Assembly (NCBI RefSeq): GCF_000315795.1 | Contig: NZ_ANHY01000004.1 | Coordinates: 62,001-126,000, forward strand | Reading direction: 5' to 3' | Length of the DNA: 64,000 nucleotides | Source of the DNA: Caenispirillum salinarum AK4 | Lineage (GTDB): Bacteria; Pseudomonadota; Alphaproteobacteria; Rhodospirillales; Rhodospirillaceae | In this document: piece by piece, positions 39,503-52,192 of the stretch | Layout of the letters: every line of letters starts with the position of its first letter | Numbering within the stretch: the first letter of the stretch is position 1 | Notes under the pieces: generated by a model | The model's database searches: none | Told to the model about the DNA's origin: nothing | Seen by the model: only the letters and a program-made list of their open reading frames with translations | Position numbers and translations under genes: made by a program

Positions 39503-39889
39503 ATGGCCGGACCCCTGCCCAAGGCCCGATACGTGCTCAAGGCCGACGCCGCTTTCCGGGCGGTGCTCGGCCTCGTGCTGCTGGCCGGTGCCCCCCTCGT
39601 CCTGGAGGCCGCCGCCGTCTTCGCACAAGCCGCCGGCGTCCTGCTGGTGGGCTGGGCGGTGGTGCTGAAGGGCGCCGTGGCGACCGGCGCGCCCGCCGTG
39701 CGGCTGGTGGCCGGCGGCAACGCCGTCGCCAGCCTGCTGGGCGTGGTGGTGGTCTTTTCCTGGATGCCGGCAGCGGGCGCGGCCGGCGGTTTCGCCGCCA
39801 CAGCCCCCGCTGCCGTGGTCGCCCTGGCGCTGTTGGTGTTCGGGGTGTTCAGCGCGCTCTACTGGGGGCGGCTGAAAGGCGTCAAATGA
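39503..39889 (+). CDS. Small membrane protein, four predicted helices
   Basis: I do not recognise this 128-residue protein. It has four hydrophobic segments (about residues 17-38, 40-58, 65-86 and 96-118) with short loops, and a basic end (WGRLKGVK). It may be an SPW-repeat-like or other small integral protein; that is only a guess from its helix spacing. It starts 10 bases after DUF1178 with GGGA upstream, so it is probably in the same transcript as the PfkB and DUF1178 genes. Confidence 0.72.
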   Translation: MAGPLPKARYVLKADAAFRAVLGLVLLAGAPLVLEAAAVFAQAAGVLLVGWAVVLKGAVATGAPAVRLVAGGNAVASLLGVVVVFSWMPAAGAAGGFAATAPAAVVALALLVFGVFSALYWGRLKGVK

Positions 39890-39941
39890 CCGGCGAGCCC
39901 TGCGCTCGCCCGCACCGCATCCCGTTTCAACAGGAGGTTCC

Positions 39942-40619
39942 ATGCCCGCGCCGCCGGACTTCACCATGCCCACCCGCCACCGGCTGGAGCGCTTCCTGGC
40001 CGATGCCGAGGGGCCGTCGCTGCCCTATGTGGACGGGTTCCTGACGGCGGTTGCCATCGGCCCTGACATGCTGCTGCCCAGCCAGTGGTGGCCCTTCCTG
40101 TGGGGCGAGGCGGAACCGGACTACCGCGACAAAAAACAGGCGGAAACGGTCCACCTGGACGTCCTGGGCCGCTACAACCAGATCCTCGGCCACCTCGACG
40201 CAGACAACGGCGCCTACGCGCCGATCCTGCGCGATGCCGCGGGCGCGTTGCGGGTGGAGGACTGGTCTCAGGGCTTCCGCGCCGGCCTCAGCCTCATGGG
40301 CGAGGACTGGATGCCGCTGTTCGACGACGAAACCGGCCGCCTGACCGTCACCGCCCTGATCGGCCTGGCCCCCGGCGAAGACGGCGGCAACCTGCTGAAG
40401 ATGGACGCCGACCGCGCCGCCGCCCTGCGCGACGAGGCCGAAGAGTTCATCCCCGGCAGCGTCGCCTACATCCACCACTTCTGGCTCAAGCGCCAGGCCG
40501 AAACCATCGCCGGCCGCCCCGGCAGCCCGCCGGTGCAACGGGGCGCAAAGGTCGGCCGCAACGACCCCTGCCCGTGCGGATCGGGGAAAAAGTACAAGAA
40601 GTGCTGCGGGGCGACCTGA
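39942..40619 (+). CDS. UPF0149 (YecA-like) protein with SEC-C zinc motif
   Basis: The 225-residue product has an N-terminal UPF0149/YecA-like domain (residues about 12-180, with [20 protein letters not shown] (20 residues) and WWPFLWG) and a C-terminal SEC-C motif [20 protein letters not shown] (20 residues). The SEC-C motif binds zinc in the SecA tail and in several proteins of unknown role; YecA of E. coli is linked to the ribosome and translocation. CAGGAGG lies just upstream of the ATG. It ends the run of plus-strand genes; a repeat pair and a terminator separate it from convergent gltB. Confidence 0.88.
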   Translation: MPAPPDFTMPTRHRLERFLADAEGPSLPYVDGFLTAVAIGPDMLLPSQWWPFLWGEAEPDYRDKKQAETVHLDVLGRYNQILGHLDADNGAYAPILRDAAGALRVEDWSQGFRAGLSLMGEDWMPLFDDETGRLTVTALIGLAPGEDGGNLLKMDADRAAALRDEAEEFIPGSVAYIHHFWLKRQAETIAGRPGSPPVQRGAKVGRNDPCPCGSGKKYKKCCGAT

Positions 40620-40656
40620 GGATGCGAGGGACGCCCCGGCGGCCGGCAGAGGGCGT

Positions 40657-40742
40657 GGTTTCCTGCCTTCGCAGGAATGACGGGGTAGACGTTCTTTTCA
40701 ATCAGACGTTCAAACACCCGTCGTCCCTGCGAATGCAGGGGC
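40657..40742. repeat. REP-like pair of inverted hairpin repeats
   Basis: The left copy holds TTCCTGC-CTTC-GCAGGAA followed by TGACGG; the right copy (40718-40741) reads CCGTCGTCCCTGCGAATGCAGG. They are inverted relative to each other, and each can form its own hairpin (right copy: CCCTGC-GAAT-GCAGGG). The sequence CGTCATTCCTGCGAA..GCAGGAA recurs in many proteobacterial genomes as a REP element. The spacer has the direct repeat AGACGTTC twice. The pair lies between convergent gene ends, a usual place for such repeats. Confidence 0.7.
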
Positions 40743-40870
40743 ACACCGTCAGCCCTCCTTGGGAAGCCGCCGCAGGCGACTGGGCAATCTTTTACACCCA
40801 ATTAATGCGCGGGGGAGTGTGAGGAGGCCGCGTCGGCTCCCCTCACGAATAGCCCGTCCCCGCTCACGAT

Positions 40871-40904
40871 AAAAGGGAGGCATCCCGGCCGGGCTGCCTC
40901 CCTT
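40871..40904 (-). terminator. Intrinsic terminator of the gltDB operon
   Basis: AAGGGAGGCA (40873-40882) and TGCCTCCCTT (40895-40904) form a perfect 10-bp stem with a 12-base loop. On the minus strand CCCTTTTATC follows. It lies 20 bases after the gltB stop. Confidence 0.8.
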
Positions 40905-40924
40905 CTTCGTTCAGGCCGTCGGCC

Positions 40925-45490
<4,566 letters not shown>

Positions 45491-45505
45491 CTGTCTACGG
45501 CTCCC

Positions 45506-46975
45506 TCAGGAGGCTTGGGCGAGCTTGGAGGGCTCGCCGGCAGTCTGCTCGGCGGCGGCGCGGACGTATTCGTCCATGCGCTCGGCGGCGTCGCGGCCGT
45601 CCTTGACGGCCCACACCACCAGCGATGCGCCGCGCATGATGTCGCCCGCGGCGAAGACGCCGGGGATCGAGGTCATGAGCGTCTTGTGGTCGGTCTTCAC
45701 CGTGCCCCACTTGGTGACGGCCAGTTCCGGCTCCTCGAACAGCACCGGCAGTTCCTCGGGCTCGAAGCCGAGCGCCTCGATCACCAGGTCGGCGTCCAGG
45801 TTGAACTGGCTGCCCTCGATGGGCTGCGGGGTCTGACGGCCGGAGCTGTCGGCGACGCCCAGATGCATGCGGACCGCCCGCACGGCGGTGACCCTGTTGT
45901 CCTCGTCGCCCAGCAGCGCTTCGGGTGCCGCCATCCACACGAACTCCACGCCTTCCTCGGTGGCGTTCGACACCTCGCGCTGAGAGCCGGGCATGTTGTC
46001 GCGGTCGCGGCGGTACAGGCACTTGACCGACTTGGCGCCCTGGCGGATGGCGGTGCGCACGCAGTCCATGGCGGTGTCGCCGCCGCCGATGACGACGACG
46101 TTCTTGCCCTTGGCGTCCAGCACCCCGGACTCGAACTCCTCCACCGTGTCGCCCAGGTCGGTCCGGTTGGACGCGGTCAGGTAGTCCAGGGCGCGCTTGA
46201 CGCCCGTCAGCCCGGCGCCCGGGCAGGACAGCATGCGGGCCTTGTAGACGCCCGTCGCAATCAGGATGGCATCATGCTTGGCGCGCAGGTCGGCAAAGGT
46301 GATGTCCTTGCCGACGTCGGTGTTGGGATGGAAGGTGATGCCGGCGTCCTGCAGCAGCTTGACGCGGCGCTCCACCACGTACTTCTCCAGCTTGAAGCCG
46401 GGAATGCCGTACATCAGCAGGCCGCCCACGCGGTCGTAGCGGTCGTAGATGTCGACCTTGTAGCCCTTCTCGCGCATCTGCTCGGCGGCGGCGAGGCCGG
46501 CCGGGCCGGCGCCGATGATACCGATGGAGAAGCCGTTCTCCTTCTCCGGCGTGCGCGGCTTCACCCATCCCTCGGCCCAGGCGGTGTCGGTGATATGCTT
46601 TTCAACGGCGCCGATGGTGACCGAGCGGTGGTCGGACTGCTCCAGCACGCAGGAGCCTTCGCACAGGCGGTCCTGCGGGCAGATGCGGCCGCAGATTTCC
46701 GGCATGTTGTTGGTCGCCGAGGACACGGCGTAGGCCTCTTCCAGACGGCCGTTGGCGGTCAGCATCAGCCAGTCGGGGATGTTGTTCCCCAGCGGGCAGT
46801 GGATCTGACAGAAGGGAATGCCGCACTGCTCGCAACGGGACGCCTGATCCTCCGCCGCCTTCGGCTCGAACGCGGAATAGATCTCCTCGAAGTCCTCGCG
46901 GCGCAGCTCGGCCGGACGCTTGGAGGGATACTCCTGCTCGAGCGTGGTGAAGCGTAGCATCTTGTTGCGCGCCAT
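45506..46975 (-). CDS. gltD: Glutamate synthase (NADPH) small subunit
   Basis: GltD takes electrons from NADPH and delivers them to GltB. The 489-residue protein has N-terminal cysteines for [4Fe-4S] clusters (C48, C51, C56, C60, then CGRICPQDRLCEGSC), an FAD site (GIIGAGPAGLAAAEQM) and an NADPH site (VVIGGGDTAMDC). The ATG at 46975 is preceded by GAGGAGG and gives the expected MARNKMLRFT start. It is the first gene of the gltD-gltB operon; this order, small subunit first, is common in Rhodospirillales. It is divergent from uppP. Confidence 0.97.
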   Translation of the reverse strand: MARNKMLRFTTLEQEYPSKRPAELRREDFEEIYSAFEPKAAEDQASRCEQCGIPFCQIHCPLGNNIPDWLMLTANGRLEEAYAVSSATNNMPEICGRICPQDRLCEGSCVLEQSDHRSVTIGAVEKHITDTAWAEGWVKPRTPEKENGFSIGIIGAGPAGLAAAEQMREKGYKVDIYDRYDRVGGLLMYGIPGFKLEKYVVERRVKLLQDAGITFHPNTDVGKDITFADLRAKHDAILIATGVYKARMLSCPGAGLTGVKRALDYLTASNRTDLGDTVEEFESGVLDAKGKNVVVIGGGDTAMDCVRTAIRQGAKSVKCLYRRDRDNMPGSQREVSNATEEGVEFVWMAAPEALLGDEDNRVTAVRAVRMHLGVADSSGRQTPQPIEGSQFNLDADLVIEALGFEPEELPVLFEEPELAVTKWGTVKTDHKTLMTSIPGVFAAGDIMRGASLVVWAVKDGRDAAERMDEYVRAAAEQTAGEPSKLAQAS

Positions 46976-47213
46976 GGCGCGGCCTCCTCGGGCTGTTTGT
47001 CGGGAAGGGTCTTCTCGTGCGCTATTCAATAAGGCGCCCGATGACGGATTCCAAGGGAAAACGCACATTTAGGGAAAATCTGTTTACCAACTTTCGGCTC
47101 GCCTCGCCGCGCGCCGGTGGCGGCAGGAGCACCCGCGACGCAGCGATCTGAAAATAGGTCTCATTTTTGTACCATCGCTGTCCTTCCCGCGGAATCCGGC
47201 CAATGCTATAAGG

Positions 47214-47222
47214 GCGCCACAC
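47214..47222 (+). promoter_or_regulatory. Putative extended -10 promoter element of uppP
   Basis: TGCTATAAG contains an extended -10 (TGn plus TATAAG). No good -35 stands 17 bases upstream. Transcription would start near 47229, with a leader of only about 14 bases before the GTG start. Confidence 0.35.
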
Positions 47223-47242
47223 CATCCTCTAGGGGGCGCTGG

Positions 47243-48046
47243 GTGACTCTTCTACAAATTCTGGTATTGGCGCTGGTGCAGGGAATCACAGAATTCCTGC
47301 CCATCAGCTCCTCGGGCCATCTTGTCCTGGTGCCGGCGCTGACGGGCTGGCCCGACCAGGGACTGGACATGGACGTGGCCGTGCACGTGGGCACGCTGCT
47401 GGCGGTGATTCTCTACTTCCACAAGGACGTTCTGGCCATGGCCGGCGGACTGGGCCGCATGGCGCGGGGGCGGCGCGACCCCATGGGGCGGCTGGCCCTG
47501 CAGGTGGCCGTCGCCACCGTGCCCATCGTGGTCGTCGGCCTGCTGCTCAAGGACCACATCGCCACCTACGGCCGGCTGATCGCCGTCATCGGCTGGACGA
47601 CGCTGATCTTCGGCATCCTGCTGTGGGTGGTCGACCGCCTGTGCATGACGGTCAAGCGCGCCGAGCACATGAGCTGGGTCGACGTGCTGGTGGTCGGCTT
47701 CGCCCAGGTGCTGGCCCTGGTGCCCGGCACCAGCCGGTCGGGCATCACCATGACGGCAGCCCGCCTGATGGGCTACGAGCGCGAGGAAAGCGCCCGCATC
47801 TCCATGCTGCTGTCGATTCCCACCATCCTGGGCGCCGGCGTGCTGGCGGGCCTGGACATCGCCGAACGCGGCGACTGGCAACTGACACTGAGCGCCCTGA
47901 TCGGGGCCGGCCTGGCCTTCGTTTCCGCCCTTGTGGCCATCGCCCTGATGATGGCGTGGCTGCGGCGGGCCAGCTACACCATCTTCGCCGTCTACCGCGT
48001 GATCCTCGGCATCGGCCTGCTGGCCTGGGCGTATGGTTTGCTCTGA
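47243..48046 (+). CDS. uppP: Undecaprenyl-diphosphatase UppP (BacA)
   Basis: UppP removes a phosphate from undecaprenyl diphosphate, recycling the lipid carrier for peptidoglycan and O-antigen synthesis; it confers bacitracin resistance when abundant. The 267-residue membrane protein has about eight helices and both family motifs: QGITEFLPISSSGHL near the N-terminus and PGTSRSGITMTAARL near residue 160. The start is GTG, set by AGGGGG upstream and by the family N-terminus (VTLLQILVLALVQGITEF). Upstream in-frame codons lie in low-GC, non-coding-looking sequence. Confidence 0.96.
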   Translation: MTLLQILVLALVQGITEFLPISSSGHLVLVPALTGWPDQGLDMDVAVHVGTLLAVILYFHKDVLAMAGGLGRMARGRRDPMGRLALQVAVATVPIVVVGLLLKDHIATYGRLIAVIGWTTLIFGILLWVVDRLCMTVKRAEHMSWVDVLVVGFAQVLALVPGTSRSGITMTAARLMGYEREESARISMLLSIPTILGAGVLAGLDIAERGDWQLTLSALIGAGLAFVSALVAIALMMAWLRRASYTIFAVYRVILGIGLLAWAYGLL

Positions 48047-48104
48047 CGGGGGCCGCCCCGAAACCGGAACGGCCGCCCCCGCCCGCGCCCCGTAGGCGCG
48101 GCCC

Positions 48105-48914
48105 TCAGTCCCGCCCCGTCCTCCACCGCCAGGCGCGCAGCGCCAGGGTCGTGATGTAGAGGAAGACCGTCATGGCGATGAAGGTTTCCTGCATCTCCTG
48201 GTGATGGCGGGTCGGAATGTCGAAAGGCGGCGGCAGGGTCACGTCGAACCACACCTGGATGCGGTCGAAGATGCGCGGCAGGAACACCAGCAGCGCCGCC
48301 GGCGCCAGCGTCGCGCTCGGCATCAGCCAGGACGCGATCGGGTAGCGGTCCAGCCACGCCAGGCCGCCGCGCTTGCGCCACAGCGGCAGGATCACGCCGA
48401 ACACCAGGATAAGGGCCGCGGCGATGGCGCGCGGTTTCTGGTCCAGCGCCCGTTCGGCCATGTTGTGCAGGTTGGTTTCGTTCTGCTTGTTGACGTCGGC
48501 CATCCAGTCCGGCGTGCCCCAGCCGAAGAAGTGCTGCCCCCAGCTCCACTCCTCGCCCGCGACCAGCACCGCCAGGACGGCGAACAGGGCGAGGCCCAGG
48601 CGCAGCCACGGCACCTGCTTCACGCCGTCGACCATCGCCAGCCATGCCGCCGGGGGCGCCGACAGCAGGAACAGCGCCGCCGTCAGGTTCTCGCCGAAGC
48701 CGAACTCGTTGTCGCCGGCGAACCAGTGGTAGGCGTCCGGCGCCACCAGCCGCAGGATCAGGGTGACGACGGCGAATCCCACCGGCATCCCGAACCACAG
48801 GAGCCACGGCAGCGTCGCCCGCCGCGCCCGGAACAGCGGATGCGGGCTGATGAACGGAGTCAGGAGGCGGGCCGCGCCGGCCGGGCGCTCGCGCGTGGGC
48901 GTGTCGTCTTGCAT
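48105..48914 (-). CDS. Polytopic membrane protein of unknown function (GEEWSWGQ motif)
   Basis: The 269-residue protein has six or seven predicted membrane helices starting near residue 35. A conserved-looking loop reads AGEEWSWGQHFFGWGTPDWM (20 residues), then NKQNETNLHN. I have seen a similar EExSWGQ..FGW..P plus NxQxExNLHN pattern in uncharacterised membrane proteins of many bacteria, but know of no function. The acidic and His residues in the motif could be catalytic or metal-binding, which is speculation. It is convergent with uppP and divergent from nothing obvious; its ribosome-binding site is weak. Confidence 0.75.
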   Translation of the reverse strand: MQDDTPTRERPAGAARLLTPFISPHPLFRARRATLPWLLWFGMPVGFAVVTLILRLVAPDAYHWFAGDNEFGFGENLTAALFLLSAPPAAWLAMVDGVKQVPWLRLGLALFAVLAVLVAGEEWSWGQHFFGWGTPDWMADVNKQNETNLHNMAERALDQKPRAIAAALILVFGVILPLWRKRGGLAWLDRYPIASWLMPSATLAPAALLVFLPRIFDRIQVWFDVTLPPPFDIPTRHHQEMQETFIAMTVFLYITTLALRAWRWRTGRD

Positions 48915-48991
48915 GACGACTTTATGGCGAAGGCGCGCTTTCGCGTAAATAGCTTATCGCGCAGCCGGGTGCGATGAGGCCGGCAAAGGAA

Positions 48992-49023
48992 GGGCGGCGG
49001 GCCGATGTCCGGCCGCGCCGCCC
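48992..49023 (-). terminator. Intrinsic terminator after the NDUFA9-like gene
   Basis: GGGCGGCGGGCCG pairs with CGGCCGCGCCGCCC with one bulged base over a short loop (48992-49023). On the minus strand TTCCTTTG follows the stem. It starts about 31 bases beyond the gene's stop codon. Confidence 0.65.
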
Positions 49024-49053
49024 CGGGGTCGGATGCGGCTCCGTCACCGGTCC

Positions 49054-50085
49054 TCAGCGCTCGCCGCGGCTCGGGTTGCGCAGGATGATCTGCTTGTGCA
49101 TGGAGCGGAAGCGCGTCAGGTAGGTCGGCACGATGGCCTCCACCGTCGTCGGCTCGATGCCCAGGTCCTTGAGGCCCGGAAATTCGCCGCTCACCACGTT
49201 GTCCTTGCGCAGCTGGCGCACCTGGTCGCGGGTGAGGATCTTCTTGGGCAGCATCTGCAGGAAGGTCGCCTCCACGTCGGCCACCCACATGGGCAGGGGC
49301 ACGATGGCGCGGCGGCGGCGGGTTTCATGGGCGACGATCTTCATGATGTCGCGCATGGAGACCACTTCGTCGCCGCCCAGCTCGAAGGTCTGGCCGGTGG
49401 GCGCGTCGGCGTCCAGCAGGCGCATGATGGCCTCGGCCACGTCGCCCACGTAGACCGGCTGGAACTTGGGTCCGCCGCCGCCCACCAGGTCCAGCTGGAA
49501 GCGGCCCGACGGGTCCTTCTTCAGGGCCGGGGCGTCGTCGGTGAAGAACGGCAGCACCGGCGACAGGCGCGCGATCTTCGCGAACATGTTGAAGAACTGG
49601 TCCTCGGGGCCGAACACCACGCTGGGGCGCAGGATGTCGGCGTCGGGGAAATGCTTGCGCACGGCCTCCTCGCCGCGGGCCTTGGTCTGGGCGTAGACCG
49701 AGTCGCTGTCCTTCGAGGCGCCCAGGGCGGAGACCTGCACCATGCGCGCGACGCCGGCTTCCTTGGCCAGCCGGGCGATGCGCTCGGGCCCTTCCACGTG
49801 CATGCGCTCGAAGGTGGCCTTGCCGCTCTCGGCCAGGATGCCCACCAGGTTGACGACGGCATCGGCGCCTTCGACCGCGCGCTTGACGCTGTCGTCGTCG
49901 AGGATGGAGGCCGGCACCAGCGAAATCTGGCCCAGGTCGCCCATGGGCTTGAGGAACGACGCCTTTTCCGTGTCACGCACGGCGACACGCACCCGGTCGC
50001 CGTTGCGCGCCAGACGCCTGACCAGGTGGCGGCCGATGAAGCCGGAGCCGCCGAACACCGTCACCAGACGAGGCTTCTTCGTCAT
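49054..50085 (-). CDS. Complex I NDUFA9-subunit-family NAD(P)-binding protein
   Basis: The 343-residue protein is an atypical short-chain dehydrogenase/epimerase: TVFGGSGFIGRHLVRRLARN is the N-terminal nucleotide loop, and YAQTKARGEEAVR holds the YxxxK pair. Alphaproteobacterial members are the bacterial relatives of the mitochondrial accessory subunit NDUFA9, thought to be associated with complex I or to act in lipid or quinone metabolism. GGGGAG lies 10 bases upstream of ATG 50085 but only about one base before the alternative ATG at 50094, which decides the start. Confidence 0.88.
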   Translation of the reverse strand: MTKKPRLVTVFGGSGFIGRHLVRRLARNGDRVRVAVRDTEKASFLKPMGDLGQISLVPASILDDDSVKRAVEGADAVVNLVGILAESGKATFERMHVEGPERIARLAKEAGVARMVQVSALGASKDSDSVYAQTKARGEEAVRKHFPDADILRPSVVFGPEDQFFNMFAKIARLSPVLPFFTDDAPALKKDPSGRFQLDLVGGGGPKFQPVYVGDVAEAIMRLLDADAPTGQTFELGGDEVVSMRDIMKIVAHETRRRRAIVPLPMWVADVEATFLQMLPKKILTRDQVRQLRKDNVVSGEFPGLKDLGIEPTTVEAIVPTYLTRFRSMHKQIILRNPSRGER

Positions 50086-50307
50086 CGCATCCATACTCCC
50101 CTTGCGCGGGCCTCTGGCGCCCGCCGAGATCAGTTGGGCCGGGGCCGCTGCCCCACCATTCCAGGTGGGCGGACAATCCCACAGCCGCGCGAAATACGCA
50201 ACCGGACCGGTGTCTTTCCGCCGCCGCCCGCATGACAGGTACGCACGGCGGGCCGCGGCGGCTTTGTGGAAAAGCGGAAACGGACGCGCGCCAACAGCCC
50301 GCTCCGG

Positions 50308-50919
50308 TCAGCGCTCCGCCAACGCGAGCCGCAGGCCCAGCGCGCCGAAGGTGGCGGCGAATCCGCGCCGCAGCCAGCGCATCACGGCAGGGCGGCCGAT
50401 CACGTGACGGCGCGTCGCCGCCGCGAAGGCGCCGTAGCCGACGAAAACGATGAAGGTCAGCAGCATGAAGACCGCCGCAAGACCCAGCATCGCCAGCGTC
50501 GGCGCCGTCGAATCGGCAGGCACGAACTGCGGCAGAAAGGCCAGGAAGAACAGCGACAGCTTCGGGTTCAGCACGTTGATCGCGATGCCGTTGCCGATGA
50601 TGCGCAGCGGCGGGGCCGCTTCCCGGTTTTCCGACACCAACAGCGCGCCGCCCTCGCGCAGCATGCTCCACGCCATGAACAGCAGGTAGACGACACCGGC
50701 GATCTTCACCGCCTGAAAGGCGAGCGCGCTGGCGTGCAGCAGCGCCGCGAGCCCGGCGATGCTGGCGGCGATATGCGGCAGGATGCCCAACGTGCAGCCC
50801 ACGGCGGCCAGCACGCTCGCCCGCCAGCCGCGCCCCAGCCCGTGGGCCAGGGTGTAGAGCACCCCCGTGCCGGGCACCAGTATGACCACGATGGCGGTAA
50901 CCAGAAATTCCACGCCCAT
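50308..50919 (-). CDS. LysE-family translocator
   Basis: The 203-residue membrane protein (about six helices) starts MGVEFLVTAIVVILVPGTGV, the RhtB/LysE beginning in which PGP is usual; here it reads PGT. NVLNPKLSLFFLAFLPQFV near residue 115 is the second family motif. Members export amino acids such as homoserine or threonine; the substrate is unknown. GGGGAGGG stands upstream of the ATG at 50919. It is distinct from the LysE-type protein at 9326 and transcribed away from tRNA-Leu. Confidence 0.87.
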   Translation of the reverse strand: MGVEFLVTAIVVILVPGTGVLYTLAHGLGRGWRASVLAAVGCTLGILPHIAASIAGLAALLHASALAFQAVKIAGVVYLLFMAWSMLREGGALLVSENREAAPPLRIIGNGIAINVLNPKLSLFFLAFLPQFVPADSTAPTLAMLGLAAVFMLLTFIVFVGYGAFAAATRRHVIGRPAVMRWLRRGFAATFGALGLRLALAER

Positions 50920-51044
50920 GCGCCTGCCCTCCCCTTCCTTGGCACCTTGCGTTCGCCGGCAGGACGCCACGGGCCGGCGGCAGGGGTCCAGGACCATTAG
51001 GCCCCGCAAGGAAAGACCACCACAAAAATTTTTGCATTTTCGTG

Positions 51045-51073
51045 TTGACGCCACCGGCCAGCCGGAGTACATA
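51045..51073 (+). promoter_or_regulatory. Sigma-70 promoter of tRNA-Leu
   Basis: TTGACG (51045-51050) and TACATA (51068-51073) are exactly 17 bases apart. An AT-rich run (AAAAATTTTTGCATTTT, 51024-51040) sits just upstream like an UP element, unusual in this GC-rich region. Transcription would start near 51080, about 89 bases before the mature 5' end. Confidence 0.6.
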
Positions 51074-51168
51074 CCGGGCCTCCAAGGCGAACGGCGCCGA
51101 CGACGAGACGCAGACGGGACGGAAAGTCCTTGAGTGTCAAAGGGTTCGGCAAGGTTCACTGGTCACCT

Positions 51169-51255
51169 GCCCAGGTGGCGGAATTGGTAGACGCGCAGGT
51201 TTCAGGTACCTGTGGCCGCAAGGCCGTGGAAGTTCGAGTCTTCTCCTGGGCACCA
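51169..51255 (+). tRNA. tRNA-Leu (anticodon CAG)
   Basis: A complete 87-base cloverleaf is visible. The acceptor arms GCCCAGG (51169-51175) and CCTGGGC (51245-51251) pair perfectly, followed by A and an encoded CCA. The anticodon stem CAGGT/ACCTG encloses the 7-base loop TTCAGGT, so the anticodon is CAG, reading CUG, the main leucine codon of this genome. The long variable arm (TGGCCGCAAGGCCGT) and the TTCGAGTC T-loop are typical of class II leucine tRNA. Confidence 0.97.
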
Positions 51256-51390
51256 CTTTCCTTTATTCCTTCATCGCAATCGCGATGCCGCGCCGCGGCG
51301 TGTTCCTTCTGACGAAAGACGCGCGACAGGCGCCAAGCCCGCCCCGGCCAGCCGCGCCCCTCGCGCGCAAAGGCGAGAGGGCGGTTTTTC

Positions 51391-51999
51391 ATGTCCATCA
51401 CCCTGCATCACGGCGACATTCCCGCCGACCTGGATTTCGGCGCCTCGGTCGCGGTCGACACCGAGACCATGGGTCTGTCGCTGGTGCGCGACCGGCTGTG
51501 CGTCGTGCAGCTTTCGGCCGGCGACGGCACGGCGCACCTGGTCAAGCTGACGCGCGATTACGACTGTCCCAACCTCAAGCGCCTGCTGGCCAATCCCGAC
51601 GTGCTGAAGATCTTCCACTTCGCGCGCTTCGACGTCGCCATGATCAAGCGTTCGCTGGGAGTGGACTGCGCGCCGCTCTACTGCACCAAGATCGCCTCCA
51701 AGCTCTGCCGCACCAACACCGACCGCCACGGGCTGAAGGACCTGTGCCTGAACCTGCTGGGAGTCGAGATCAGCAAGGAGCAGCAGACCTCCGACTGGGG
51801 CGCCGAGGTGCTGACCGAGCAGCAGCAGGCCTATGCCGCCCAGGACGTGTTGTACCTGCACCGCCTGAAGGAGGTGCTGGACGCCCTGCTGACCCGCGAG
51901 GGCCGCGTCGACCTGGCCGCCGAGTGCTTCCTGTTCCTGCCCACCCGCGGCGCTCTCGACCTGGCGGGGTGGGACGAGGTGGACATCTTCGCCCACTGA
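51391..51999 (+). CDS. nrnC: NrnC-type DEDDy dinucleotide exoribonuclease
   Basis: The 202-residue protein contains only an RNase D-like catalytic domain: Asp23 and Glu25 (VDTETMG), Asp80 (KIFHFARFD), and Tyr147-Asp151 (YAAQDVLYL), a DEDDy set. It lacks the HRDC domains of true RNase D. Length and segments (RLCVVQLSAGDGTA, TDRHGLKDLC, GWDEVDIFAH at the C-terminus) match NrnC of Bartonella and other alphaproteobacteria, an octameric enzyme that cleaves RNA and DNA dinucleotides including pGpG. GAGAGGG precedes the ATG. It lies between tRNA-Leu and the kdsD-lpt block, a conserved position. Confidence 0.9.
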   Translation: MSITLHHGDIPADLDFGASVAVDTETMGLSLVRDRLCVVQLSAGDGTAHLVKLTRDYDCPNLKRLLANPDVLKIFHFARFDVAMIKRSLGVDCAPLYCTKIASKLCRTNTDRHGLKDLCLNLLGVEISKEQQTSDWGAEVLTEQQQAYAAQDVLYLHRLKEVLDALLTREGRVDLAAECFLFLPTRGALDLAGWDEVDIFAH

Positions 52000-52192
52000 T
52001 TGACGACCGGGTCCGGCCGCCCTTTATATCGGGGCGTCCGCGCCATCCCGGCGTTGACGCTTACGCCCCGCACGCGTAGGGTTTTGCAAGTTTCGGGCCG
52101 ACTGGGGCGCGAACGGCTTTCAGCCTTTCATCGACAGCAAGACGCCCCGTCCGCCACCGCCGGCCGCATGTCGGCGGGCACAGGTAGAGAGA

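Noticed and set aside
48047-48104. GC-rich inverted repeat between uppP and the membrane protein gene
   Set aside because: The arms match imperfectly and no T-tract follows, so it was not called a terminator.
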